From Gammaproteobacteria bacterium (lineage in GTDB: Bacteria; Pseudomonadota; Gammaproteobacteria; JACKNK01), in the NCBI GenBank assembly GCA_024234895.1, contig JACKNJ010000012.1:28068-92067 (forward strand): DNA of 64,000 bases, read 5' to 3'. Made by a program: the position numbers and the translations under genes. Positions 47,899-55,465 of the stretch are shown one piece after another (the first letter of the stretch is position 1; each line of letters starts with the position of its first letter). The notes beneath the pieces are model-generated. The model had not been told where the DNA came from. It searched no databases and saw only the letters and a program-made list of their open reading frames with translations.

Positions 47899-50800
47899 AT
47901 GCCTGAGTTCAACATCAGATCGCTGCTGAAGTTTGCCGCCATCGCGCTCCTGTGGCTGGCCCTTTCGTGGCTGGCCTCCGGCTGGTGGATGGCGCACAAG
48001 GTCGACACCCTGGCCCGGCATCTGCAGAACGATCTGGACGCCAAGGCGCGCTATCAGACGCAGCAGATTTCCGACTACCTGCTCCGAACCCGGCACGTTC
48101 CGGCCTCGCTCGGCGGCGAGCCGACCGTCCTGGCCGCGCTCCGCTCGTCGGCGATGATCGAGGAATCCATGACCCTGCCGAGGGAGGAGCGCCAACGTCG
48201 CTGGTCGGAGAATCCGGAGCACCGGGAAATCAATGAGTACCTGGCCAAGCTGACCCGCTACACGACGACCAGCGTGATCTATGTGCTGGACGCGACCGGC
48301 AAGTGCGTGCTGGCGAGCAACGCCGGCAAGGCCACGAGTTTCGTCGGTTCGGACTACCGTACCCGCAAATACTACTCGGAGGCCGTCGCGCACGGGGCCG
48401 GGTATCAGTATGCGATGGGGCGCATCACCAACATGCCCGGGCTGTATTTCAGTTCGGCGATCCACGATGGCGAGGTGGTGCTGGGCGTCGCCGTGGTCAA
48501 GGTCAATCTGGACGATCTGTCGCCCTGGATCCGCGAGGCGGAATCCTTATTGGTCGATGAGTACGGGGTGATCGTGCAGGCCTTCGATCCGCGTTGGGAA
48601 TTGCGGGTCCTGCCTGAAAATGTGGTCGAACAGTTGAGCCCGGATCGGCGGATTGAGCGCTACAAGGTCAAGGATTTCGCGCGTCTGACCATATCCCCGT
48701 GGCGGGAGGGCCGGCATCCGTTGCTGCATCGCATGACGGATCACTCGAGCCCGATGTTGATTTCGAGCGTGGCGTTGGCGCACGGCCTGCGCCTGATCGC
48801 CAGTTACGACGCCGGCTATCTGTTGCAGTCGCATCTTGCTGAACGGGTTTCGACCTTCGCGGCCTTCTCGGTTTCCGGTTTGTTGGTGCTCTGGCTGCTG
48901 GCCTGGCGGGGCAGCGTCGCGCGGACCCGTCAGCGCAATCAGCGGGATCTCATGGACAGCGAGGAGCGCCTCCGGCGTGCGCAGGCGGTCGCCCATGTAG
49001 GCAGTTTCGACTGGGACCCGGTCAGCGGGCGGCTGTCGTGGTCGGATGAGCATTTCCGGCTATGGGGACATGAACCGGGGACGCTGGAGCCGACATACGA
49101 AATGTTCCGGCAGGGGGTCCATCCGGGGGATGTCGCGCGCGTGGAGGCAGCGCTCGCGGACGCGGTCGAAGGGGGGCGCTACTACGATCTCGTCCACCGG
49201 GTGATCCGTCCGGGCGGCGAAATCGGGTACATCCACGGCATCGGCGAGGTGATCTTCGACGATAGCGGGCGGGCGGTGCGCATGATCGGCACCGTGCAGG
49301 ACATCACCAGCCAGCGTGCCCACGAGGAGGCAGCGAACGAAGCCAGGCATCGTTTCCAGCGCTTGGTCGAAGGCATCGGCGAACGCTTCGTGATCTTCAG
49401 TCATGGCACGGACGGCCAGCTGACATTCGTCAGCAAGGGCGTCGAGTCGGTGTTCGGCGTCTCCCAGGCGGAACTGCTCGGGGCAAACTGGGGCGATGCG
49501 GTCGCCTGGTCGCCGGGGACGCTCGAGCGTGTCGCCGAAGGGCACCGGAAACTGCTCGGCGGGGAGCTCCGCTATCTGGAACTGGAGATGGCCTTCACCC
49601 ATCCGGACGGCGGCGAACGCACGATCCGTATCAACGAACACCTGGTCCGTGACGACGCGGGTGGGGCCCGCTCCTTCGATGGACTGGTCGAAGACATCAC
49701 GGTCGCCAGCGCGATCAAACGCGAGCTGGAAAGCGCCAAGGAGGCCGCGCTGCAGTCCGCCGCAGCCAAGAGTGCGTTCCTGGCCAACATGAGCCATGAG
49801 ATACGCACTCCGATGAACGCAATCATCGGCATGTTGCATCTGGTGCAGGAGACGGAACTGACCGGCCGGCAGCGCGACTATCTCGGCAAGGCACGCTACT
49901 CGGCCGAGAACCTGCTGGGCGTGCTGAACGACATCCTCGATTTCTCCAAGATCGAGGCAGGCAAGCTGGATCTGGAAGATATTCCCTTCGCACTGACCGA
50001 TGTGGTCGGCAATCTGGTCAATCTGATCCGCATGAAGGCGGAGGACAAGGGCGTGGATATCGCGGTGCGCATCGGTAACGAGGTGCCCCGGGCGTTGGTT
50101 GGCGACCCTGCGCGTCTGGGTCAGGTGCTCATCAATCTCGGCGGCAACGCCGTGAAGTTCAGCGCGTCCGGTGGCACGGTGACGCTGACGGTCGCGCTCC
50201 AGGAAGAGAACGAGGGGGACGTGTTGCTGCACTTCTCCGTTCGGGATACCGGCATCGGTATCTCGAAGGCGCAGTTGGCGCAGTTGTTCGAGGCATTCAC
50301 GCAGGCCGACAGTTCCACCAGCAGGAAATACGGAGGCACCGGCCTGGGACTCGTGATCTCGAAGCGCATCGTCGACATGCTGGGTGGCGAGATATGGGTG
50401 GAGAGCGAGCTGGGCGCCGGCAGCACGTTCCATTTCACCGCGCGGTTCGGCAAGCACGCGGCGGACGACCTGAAGGCGGCGCCGATCGAGGGCGGTGAAC
50501 CGGACGTGGCGGCGGCCATCCGGGGCTTGCACGGCGCCAAGGTACTGGTGGTCGAGGACAACCCGATCAACCTGGAACTGGTCACGGAACTGCTCGCCAT
50601 GCATGGCATCGAGACCCGCACCGCAGGCAATGGCCAGGAAGCGCTGAACGTCCTGGCGGCGGAATCGTTCGACGGCGTGCTTATGGATTGCCAGATGCCG
50701 CTGCTGGATGGCTATCAGGCGACGCGCGCGATCCGGCAACGGCCCGATCTGGCCGATCTGCCGGTGATCGCGCTGACCGCCAACGCCATGAAGGGCGATC

Positions 50801-50901
50801 GCGAGAAAGCGGTGGCGGCGGGCATGAACGACCACATCGCCAAACCGATCGATCCGGATCGGTTGTTCGTGACCATGGCGAAGTGGATCCGGCCCGCCTG
50901 A
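47899..50901 (+). CDS. Hybrid sensor histidine kinase (Cache sensor, two PAS domains, receiver)
   Basis: A 1000-residue membrane kinase. TM1 (about 13-31); a periplasmic Cache-type sensor (35-310; VLDATGKCVLASN, GSDYRTRKYYSEAVAHG, YFSSAIHDG are typical of double-Cache domains); TM2 (about 318-336); PAS 1 (VAHVGSFDWDPVSGRLSWSDEHFRLWG); PAS 2 (RFVIFSHGTDGQLTFVSKG); HisKA with H633 (NMSHEIRTPMNAIIGML); HATPase (GTGLGLVISKRIVDMLGG); and a receiver with D930 (GVLMDCQMPLLDG). No DNA-binding output. It probably feeds a phosphorelay to another protein. Small organic ligands are usual for Cache sensors. Confidence 0.95.
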   Translation: MPEFNIRSLLKFAAIALLWLALSWLASGWWMAHKVDTLARHLQNDLDAKARYQTQQISDYLLRTRHVPASLGGEPTVLAALRSSAMIEESMTLPREERQRRWSENPEHREINEYLAKLTRYTTTSVIYVLDATGKCVLASNAGKATSFVGSDYRTRKYYSEAVAHGAGYQYAMGRITNMPGLYFSSAIHDGEVVLGVAVVKVNLDDLSPWIREAESLLVDEYGVIVQAFDPRWELRVLPENVVEQLSPDRRIERYKVKDFARLTISPWREGRHPLLHRMTDHSSPMLISSVALAHGLRLIASYDAGYLLQSHLAERVSTFAAFSVSGLLVLWLLAWRGSVARTRQRNQRDLMDSEERLRRAQAVAHVGSFDWDPVSGRLSWSDEHFRLWGHEPGTLEPTYEMFRQGVHPGDVARVEAALADAVEGGRYYDLVHRVIRPGGEIGYIHGIGEVIFDDSGRAVRMIGTVQDITSQRAHEEAANEARHRFQRLVEGIGERFVIFSHGTDGQLTFVSKGVESVFGVSQAELLGANWGDAVAWSPGTLERVAEGHRKLLGGELRYLELEMAFTHPDGGERTIRINEHLVRDDAGGARSFDGLVEDITVASAIKRELESAKEAALQSAAAKSAFLANMSHEIRTPMNAIIGMLHLVQETELTGRQRDYLGKARYSAENLLGVLNDILDFSKIEAGKLDLEDIPFALTDVVGNLVNLIRMKAEDKGVDIAVRIGNEVPRALVGDPARLGQVLINLGGNAVKFSASGGTVTLTVALQEENEGDVLLHFSVRDTGIGISKAQLAQLFEAFTQADSSTSRKYGGTGLGLVISKRIVDMLGGEIWVESELGAGSTFHFTARFGKHAADDLKAAPIEGGEPDVAAAIRGLHGAKVLVVEDNPINLELVTELLAMHGIETRTAGNGQEALNVLAAESFDGVLMDCQMPLLDGYQATRAIRQRPDLADLPVIALTANAMKGDREKAVAAGMNDHIAKPIDPDRLFVTMAKWIRPA

Positions 50902-50912
50902 GACCCGGATGC

Positions 50913-51284
50913 TCAGCAGGTGAGCAAGGCCCGCATGTCGGCCTCGCGCGGCGGATTAACCAGCACGCCGTGCAGCGGGAAGATGTCGAGCAGCTTGTCG
51001 ACGTGGGGGCGTTCGTCCTTGTCGGCGAACACGATCACGCGGGCGTCGGGGGCGAACTTCTCCAGGGCGTAGAGCAGCACGTCGAGGTTGGAGAGGTTCA
51101 CGCCGGCGTAGTTGTTGCCCCAGCCGTAGAAGAACTCGGCGACCACGAAGTCGGGCGGGTTCTTGCCGGCTTCCTTCATCGCCTTGCGCATCGAGTCGAC
51201 GCGCGTTTCCGTGATGCCGAGTTCGGCGTACAGCGGCGAGAAGTTCGGGTGCAGCGGGGATTCGATGACGGAGAGGAGCTTCAT
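50913..51284 (-). CDS. Conserved-looking hypothetical protein
   Basis: A 123-residue soluble protein, alternating alpha/beta in appearance: MKLLSVIESPLHPNFSPLYAELG, DFVVAEFFYGWGNNYAGVNLSNLDVLLYALE, ARVIVFADKDERPHVDKLLDIFPLHGVLVNPP. This could be a receiver-like or Rossmann-like small fold, but no family motif is certain. It is 12 bp from the convergent end of the hybrid kinase. A much longer frame overlaps purD on the same strand and is not coding. Confidence 0.65.
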   Translation of the reverse strand: MKLLSVIESPLHPNFSPLYAELGITETRVDSMRKAMKEAGKNPPDFVVAEFFYGWGNNYAGVNLSNLDVLLYALEKFAPDARVIVFADKDERPHVDKLLDIFPLHGVLVNPPREADMRALLTC

Positions 51285-51304
51285 GCGGAGTTGTCGGAAA
51301 CATC

Positions 51305-51404
51305 TTTTGCCGCGAAGACGCGAAGACGCGAAGACGCTAAGACGCGAAGACGCAAAGAATTGAATTGGTTGCTGTTCTTGGCGCCTTTGCGTCTTTGCGG
51401 CAAA
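51305..51404. repeat. Tandem 8-bp GCGAAGAC array within an inverted-repeat element
   Basis: Five consecutive 8-mers (GCGAAGAC three times, GCTAAGAC, GCGAAGAC; 51312-51351) follow TTTTGCC. About 30 bp later CTTTGCGTCTTTGCGGCAAA (51385-51404) is the approximate inverse of the left end. The whole forms a hairpin-capable intergenic element between the small hypothetical gene and purD. Confidence 0.8.
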
Positions 51405-51424
51405 TGAAATGACAGATGCGGGCC

Positions 51425-52711
51425 TCAGGCGTTCTCGCGGGCGATGGCGCGGTAGCCGATGTCGCTGCGGTGGAACTCGCCGTCCCAGCTGATGGTGGCG
51501 ACGCGTTCGTACGCCTTGGCCTGCGCGGCACCGACGCTGTCGCCGAGACCGACCACGCAGAGCACGCGACCGCCGCTGGTGACGACGTTGCCGTTGGCGC
51601 CAAGGGCGGTGCCGGCGTGGAAGACCTTGCTGTCGGCGATCTGGTGCGACAGGCCGGTGATGACGTCGCCCTTGCCGTAGCTGCCGGGGTAACCGCCGGC
51701 GGCCATGACCACGCCGAGGCTGGGGCGCGGGTCCCAGTCGGTGGTCTGGGTGTCGAGTCTGCCGGCCAGCGCGGCCTCGCAATGCGCGACCAGATCGGAG
51801 CGCATGCGCATCATGATCGGCTGGGTCTCCGGGTCGCCGAAGCGGCAGTTGTATTCGATGACCTTCGGCGTGCCGTCGGCGGTGATCATCAGGCCGGCGT
51901 ACAGAAAGCCGGTGTAGGGCAGGCCTTCGCTGGCCATGCCGCGCAAGGTCGGCAGGATGACCTCGTCCATGACGCGCCGGTAGACGGCGTCGGTGACCAC
52001 CGGCGCCGGGGAATACGCCCCCATGCCGCCGGTGTTGGGGCCGGAATCGCCGTCGCCGACGCGCTTGTGATCCTGGCTGGTGGCCATCGGCAGCACGTTG
52101 GTGCCGTCGGCCATGACGATGAAGCTGGCTTCCTCGCCTTCGAGGAATTCCTCGATGACCACGCGGCTGCCGGCCTCGCCGAAGGCATTGCCGGCGAGCA
52201 TGTCGCGCACGGCGTCCTCGGCGGTTTGCAGGTCCATGGCGACGATCACGCCCTTGCCGGCGGCGAGGCCGTCGGCCTTGATCACGATCGGCGCGCCTTG
52301 CTCGTTCAGGTAGGCGAGGGCCGGCTCGACCTCGGTGAACACCGCGTAGGCGGCGGTCGGGATGTCGTGGCGGGCGAGGAAGTCCTTGGTGAAGGACTTG
52401 GAGCCTTCCAGCTGGGCGGCGCCGGCGCTGGGGCCGAAGCATTTGAGGCCGGCCTGCTGGAACTGGTCGACGACGCCGGCGACCAGTGGGGCTTCCGGCC
52501 CGACGATGGTCAGGTCGATGGCCTTGTCCTTGGCGAAGGCGAGCAGGCCGGGGATGTCCTCGGCGCTGATGTTGACGTTCTCCATACAGGCCTCGTGCGC
52601 GGTGCCGGCGTTGCCGGGCGCGACGTAGACGTTGGTCACCAGGGGGGATTGCGCCGCTTTCCAGGCCAGCGCGTGTTCGCGCCCGCCGCCGCCGATGACC
52701 AATACCTGCAT
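51425..52711 (-). CDS. purD: Phosphoribosylamine--glycine ligase
   Basis: PurD is the ATP-grasp enzyme of purine synthesis that joins glycine to 5-phosphoribosylamine. The 428-residue product has the N-terminal VLVIGGGGREHALAW, GPEAPLVAGVVD, the ATP-binding VIKADGLAAGKGV, the GxxSGPNTGGMGAYSP block (DGDSGPNTGGMGAYSP) and the ATP/metal site EYNCRFGDPETQP. The ATG at 52711 follows GAGG; an in-frame ATG 16 codons upstream is less likely. It is single here, without purH. Confidence 0.97.
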   Translation of the reverse strand: MQVLVIGGGGREHALAWKAAQSPLVTNVYVAPGNAGTAHEACMENVNISAEDIPGLLAFAKDKAIDLTIVGPEAPLVAGVVDQFQQAGLKCFGPSAGAAQLEGSKSFTKDFLARHDIPTAAYAVFTEVEPALAYLNEQGAPIVIKADGLAAGKGVIVAMDLQTAEDAVRDMLAGNAFGEAGSRVVIEEFLEGEEASFIVMADGTNVLPMATSQDHKRVGDGDSGPNTGGMGAYSPAPVVTDAVYRRVMDEVILPTLRGMASEGLPYTGFLYAGLMITADGTPKVIEYNCRFGDPETQPIMMRMRSDLVAHCEAALAGRLDTQTTDWDPRPSLGVVMAAGGYPGSYGKGDVITGLSHQIADSKVFHAGTALGANGNVVTSGGRVLCVVGLGDSVGAAQAKAYERVATISWDGEFHRSDIGYRAIARENA

Positions 52712-52818
52712 GGGAGTGCCTCGTTTGATGTCTGCGAATGAAGTCGCGGGACTATGCAAAGGGGGATTGGGGGTGTCAATTTGATTGCCACCCGATGTCG
52801 GCCGTTTCTGGCCGTTCT

Positions 52819-53092
52819 GTAGGAGCGGCTTCAGCCGCGATCGGCGATGGGTTCTGCTGACCGTGGGTTGGGTGTGTTGATGATGTTGTGGACGTCATCT
52901 GATCGGGTGGAAAGGCTTCCAGGGGTCGGCAGGGCCTCCTGAGACACGCCGTGAATCCATCCATGGAGGCTCCACGGCCGCATCCCTGCGGCCGAGGGTC
53001 TCAGGAGGCCCTGCCGGCCCCTGAAAGCCGGGAGAGGGGAGTGGAAACGAAGACGGGCCGCCGGCATTGAGCCGGCAGCCCGTCTTGTTGCT
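52819..53092. repeat. Structured intergenic repeat, copy 2 (complete)
   Basis: Same order of parts as the copy at 8919-9162: REP unit (52819-52840); hairpin GATGATGT/ACGTCATC (52879-52899); 32-bp stem with arms 52914-52945 and 52998-53029 (30 Watson-Crick pairs, one G-U, one mismatch); two inner hairpins TCCA-TCCA-TGGA and CGGCCGCA-TCCC-TGCGGCCG; and the terminator-like hairpin (53049-53092). Four stem positions differ from copy 1 on both strands in a way that keeps pairing. It lies upstream of purD and downstream of the GltB-like gene; this about 450-bp gap holds no gene. Confidence 0.9.
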
Positions 53093-53101
53093 GGCGCTTT
53101 C

Positions 53102-53169
53102 GTAGGGTGCGCTCCGCGCACCGAAACCAGCGTTTGAAGGTCGGTTACGGTGCGCGGAGCGCACCCTAC
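53102..53169. repeat. REP palindrome pair, class GTAGGGTGCGC
   Basis: A 22-bp GTAG-headed unit (53102-53123) and its perfect inverse (53148-53169). The second unit overlaps the end of the GltB-like gene and supplies its stop codon. Confidence 0.9.
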
Positions 53170-54665
53170 GGGTTGTTGGCGACTTCGGGGTAGAGAAGGT
53201 CCAAACGTTCTGAACGACCGTTGGGGAGCACGATGCGGGCGTGGCGCCGAGTGAGTTCGCGCGGTTCGCGCACGCCGCAGGAGTGCGCGATGACGCCGAC
53301 TTCCTTGGTCAGGTTGCGGGCGTAGTGGGCGACGCGTTCGGCCTTGTCTTCGGGGACGAGGCCGCGTTGCAGCTTCCGGTTGTGGGTGGTGATGCCGGTC
53401 GGGCAGGTGTTCTTGTTGCATTGCAGGGCCTGGATGCAGCCCAGCGAGAACATGAAACCGCGTGCGGTCACGCAGAAGTCGGCGCCCATGCACAGCGCCC
53501 AGGCGACATCGGCCGGGGTGATCATCTTGCCGGAGCAGATCACCTTCACGCGCTCGCGCAGGCCGTGGCGTTTCAGCGCGTCGACGAGCATCGGCAGGGC
53601 CTCGCGCAGCGGCACGCCGACGTCGTCCATCAACGGCATCGGCGCGGCGCCGGTGCCGCCGTCGGCGGAGTCGAGGGTGATGAAGTCGGGGGCCGATCCG
53701 ACACCGCGTGCGTTGATCGTTTCGCACAGCGAATCGAGCCAGGCGTCGTCGCCGATCACGAACTTGAAGCCGACCGGTTTGCCGGCGACCTCGCGCACCC
53801 GCTGGATCATGTCGAGCAGGCTGTCGTTGTCGATGATCTCGGGGTGACGGTTGGGGCTGATCGCGTCCTTGCCCATCTCGATGCCGCGGATGCCGGCGAT
53901 CTCGGCGGTGACCTTGCTGCCCGGCAGGATGCCGCCCTTGCCGGGTTTGGCGCCCTGGCTGAGCTTGAGCTCGAACATCTTCACCTGTTCGTGGGCGGCG
54001 ACCTCGCGGATCCTGTCGTCCGAGAGTTGGCCGTCGGGGGTGCGCACGCCGTTCTTGGCGGTGCCGATCTGGAACACGATGTCGCAGCCGCCTTCGAGGT
54101 GATAGGGGCTGAGGCCGCCTTCGCCGGTGTTCATCCAGATACCCGCCTGTTTCGCGCCCATCGACAGCGCACGCACCGCCGGTCGTGAAATGGCGCCGTA
54201 GCTCATGCCGGAGATGCCGATCAGCGCCTGCGTGGTGTAGGGGTGATGGCACGCGTCGCCGATGGTGATCGGGCGGGGGTCGACGGCGTCCTGCCCCAAG
54301 GTCGGGAACGGGGTGTTGGCGAACAGCACCGAGCCGGGCGCGCGCAGATCCTTGGTCGAGCCGAAGGCGATGGTGTTGTCGAGATTCTTGGCGGCGCGGT
54401 AGACCCAGGAACGTTGCGCCCGGTTGAACGGCAGCTCCTCGCGGTCCATGGCGAAGAAGTACTGGCGGAAGAATTCGCCAAGGTGTTCGAACAGGTAGCG
54501 GAAGCGGCCGACCACGGGGTAATTGCGGCGAATGGCCTGCCGGGTCTGGGTGCGGTCGATCACGTAGGTGATGGCGATCACCAGGATCAGGCTGCCGACC
54601 GCGAAGATGAACAGCAGCGCCATCCATTCGAGGACGAGGTTGAGCAGGGTGAACATCTCGCCCAT
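53166..54665 (-). CDS. Membrane-anchored FMN-binding glutamate synthase-family protein
   Basis: A 499-residue protein with an N-terminal membrane region (FTLLNLVLEWMALLFIFAVGSLILVIAITYVI) and a GltB-like TIM barrel: GISGMSYGAISRPAVRALSMGA, NTGEGGLSPYH, the FMN part FITLDSADGGTGAAP, and an iron-sulfur motif C-x5-C-x4-C (LGCIQALQCNKNTCPTGI). It lacks the glutaminase domain of true GOGAT, so it is the short glutamate-synthase-like type of unclear reaction. I prefer the ATG at 54665 (GGAG 4 bp upstream) over one at 54701, which is preceded by REP sequence. Confidence 0.88.
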   Translation of the reverse strand: MGEMFTLLNLVLEWMALLFIFAVGSLILVIAITYVIDRTQTRQAIRRNYPVVGRFRYLFEHLGEFFRQYFFAMDREELPFNRAQRSWVYRAAKNLDNTIAFGSTKDLRAPGSVLFANTPFPTLGQDAVDPRPITIGDACHHPYTTQALIGISGMSYGAISRPAVRALSMGAKQAGIWMNTGEGGLSPYHLEGGCDIVFQIGTAKNGVRTPDGQLSDDRIREVAAHEQVKMFELKLSQGAKPGKGGILPGSKVTAEIAGIRGIEMGKDAISPNRHPEIIDNDSLLDMIQRVREVAGKPVGFKFVIGDDAWLDSLCETINARGVGSAPDFITLDSADGGTGAAPMPLMDDVGVPLREALPMLVDALKRHGLRERVKVICSGKMITPADVAWALCMGADFCVTARGFMFSLGCIQALQCNKNTCPTGITTHNRKLQRGLVPEDKAERVAHYARNLTKEVGVIAHSCGVREPRELTRRHARIVLPNGRSERLDLLYPEVANNP

Positions 54666-54702
54666 GGCGCGCTCCGGGATCGTGTGGGTAGGGAGATTCA
54701 TT

Positions 54703-54801
54703 GTAGGAACGGGCTTGCCACCGCACAGGCGGTTGGCTTCGACTGCGCTCAGCCAACGGTCCAGGAGTTAGGAGTCGAAGCTGGGGCAGGCCCGCTCACA
54801 C
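54703..54801. repeat. Degenerate REP pair with nested palindrome
   Basis: GTAGGAACGGGCTTGCC (54703-54719) and the inverse-like GGCAGGCCCGCTCACAC at the far side frame an inner palindrome GTTGGCT-12 nt-AGCCAAC (54732-54757) whose loop TCGACTGCGCTC nearly repeats in the element at 58233-58256. Confidence 0.65.
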
Positions 54802-54813
54802 AGTCGCGGCGAC

Positions 54814-55380
54814 CTATTCGGCGAGCAGTTTCTTCAACGTGCTTTCCAGCGCGTTCGCGGAGCGGCTGCCGATGTGGGTTTCGCCGACGTGGCGATAGCG
54901 GATCACGCCCTGTTTGTCGACGAGATAGAAGGCCGGCCAGTAGCGGTTGCCGAGCGCCTTCCAGTAGGCCATGTCGTTGTCGAGCATGACCGGGTGGTGG
55001 AGTTCGAATTCGGCGATCTTGGCGGCGACCGCCGCCGGGTCCTTCTCATGGTCGAACTCGGGCGAGTGGATGCCGACGATCTGTAGCTCGGCGTCCTGAT
55101 AGCGTTTGGCGAGGTCGTTGAGCCAGGGGAACGAGCGGTAGCAGTTCCAGCATTCGAAGGTCCAGACATCGAGCAGCACGACCTTGCCGCGCAGCTGTTG
55201 CCAGTCGAGCGGGCCGCCGTTCAGCCAGGCGGAGGGCGGTCCGGTGAAGGCCGGCGCCGGCGCGGCTGCGACGGGTTGGATGGCGGGCGGTTGCAGCGCG
55301 AGCACGGCGAGCGCGACGCAGGCGATGCCGAGCATGGCGCGGCGGACCCTGGGCGGGAATCGAGGGGTGGCGGTGGGCAT
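54814..55380 (-). CDS. Exported TlpA/DipZ-like thioredoxin-fold protein
   Basis: A 188-residue periplasmic protein with an N-terminal signal or anchor (MLGIACVALAVLAL) and a redoxin domain. The active site is CWNC (C77/C80, in WTFECWNCYRSFPW), like the C-terminal domain of DipZ/CcdA-linked thioredoxins. The cis-proline region is YWPAFYLVDKQGVIRYRHVGE. It probably reduces or passes electrons to periplasmic disulfides, for example in cytochrome c maturation, which this host needs for FccA. The ATG at 55380 is spaced 8 bp from GGAG; the ATG 6 bases earlier is too close. Confidence 0.85.
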   Translation of the reverse strand: MPTATPRFPPRVRRAMLGIACVALAVLALQPPAIQPVAAAPAPAFTGPPSAWLNGGPLDWQQLRGKVVLLDVWTFECWNCYRSFPWLNDLAKRYQDAELQIVGIHSPEFDHEKDPAAVAAKIAEFELHHPVMLDNDMAYWKALGNRYWPAFYLVDKQGVIRYRHVGETHIGSRSANALESTLKKLLAE

Positions 55381-55465
55381 GAGCATTCTCCGGAGGTGCC
55401 TGCACCGGAAGACCGTATCGCCGCGCCGAATGTTGCGGTCCGTCCGACCGCGCGGGCTGCGGCGC

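Noticed and set aside
51312..51357. Tandem short repeats as a CRISPR array
   Set aside because: The 8-mers are directly adjacent with no spacers, and no cas gene is present.
50913..52442. 509-codon frame joining the small hypothetical gene with sequence over purD
   Set aside because: Its 5' two thirds overlap purD on the same strand in another frame; only the last 123 codons from the ATG at 51284 look coding.
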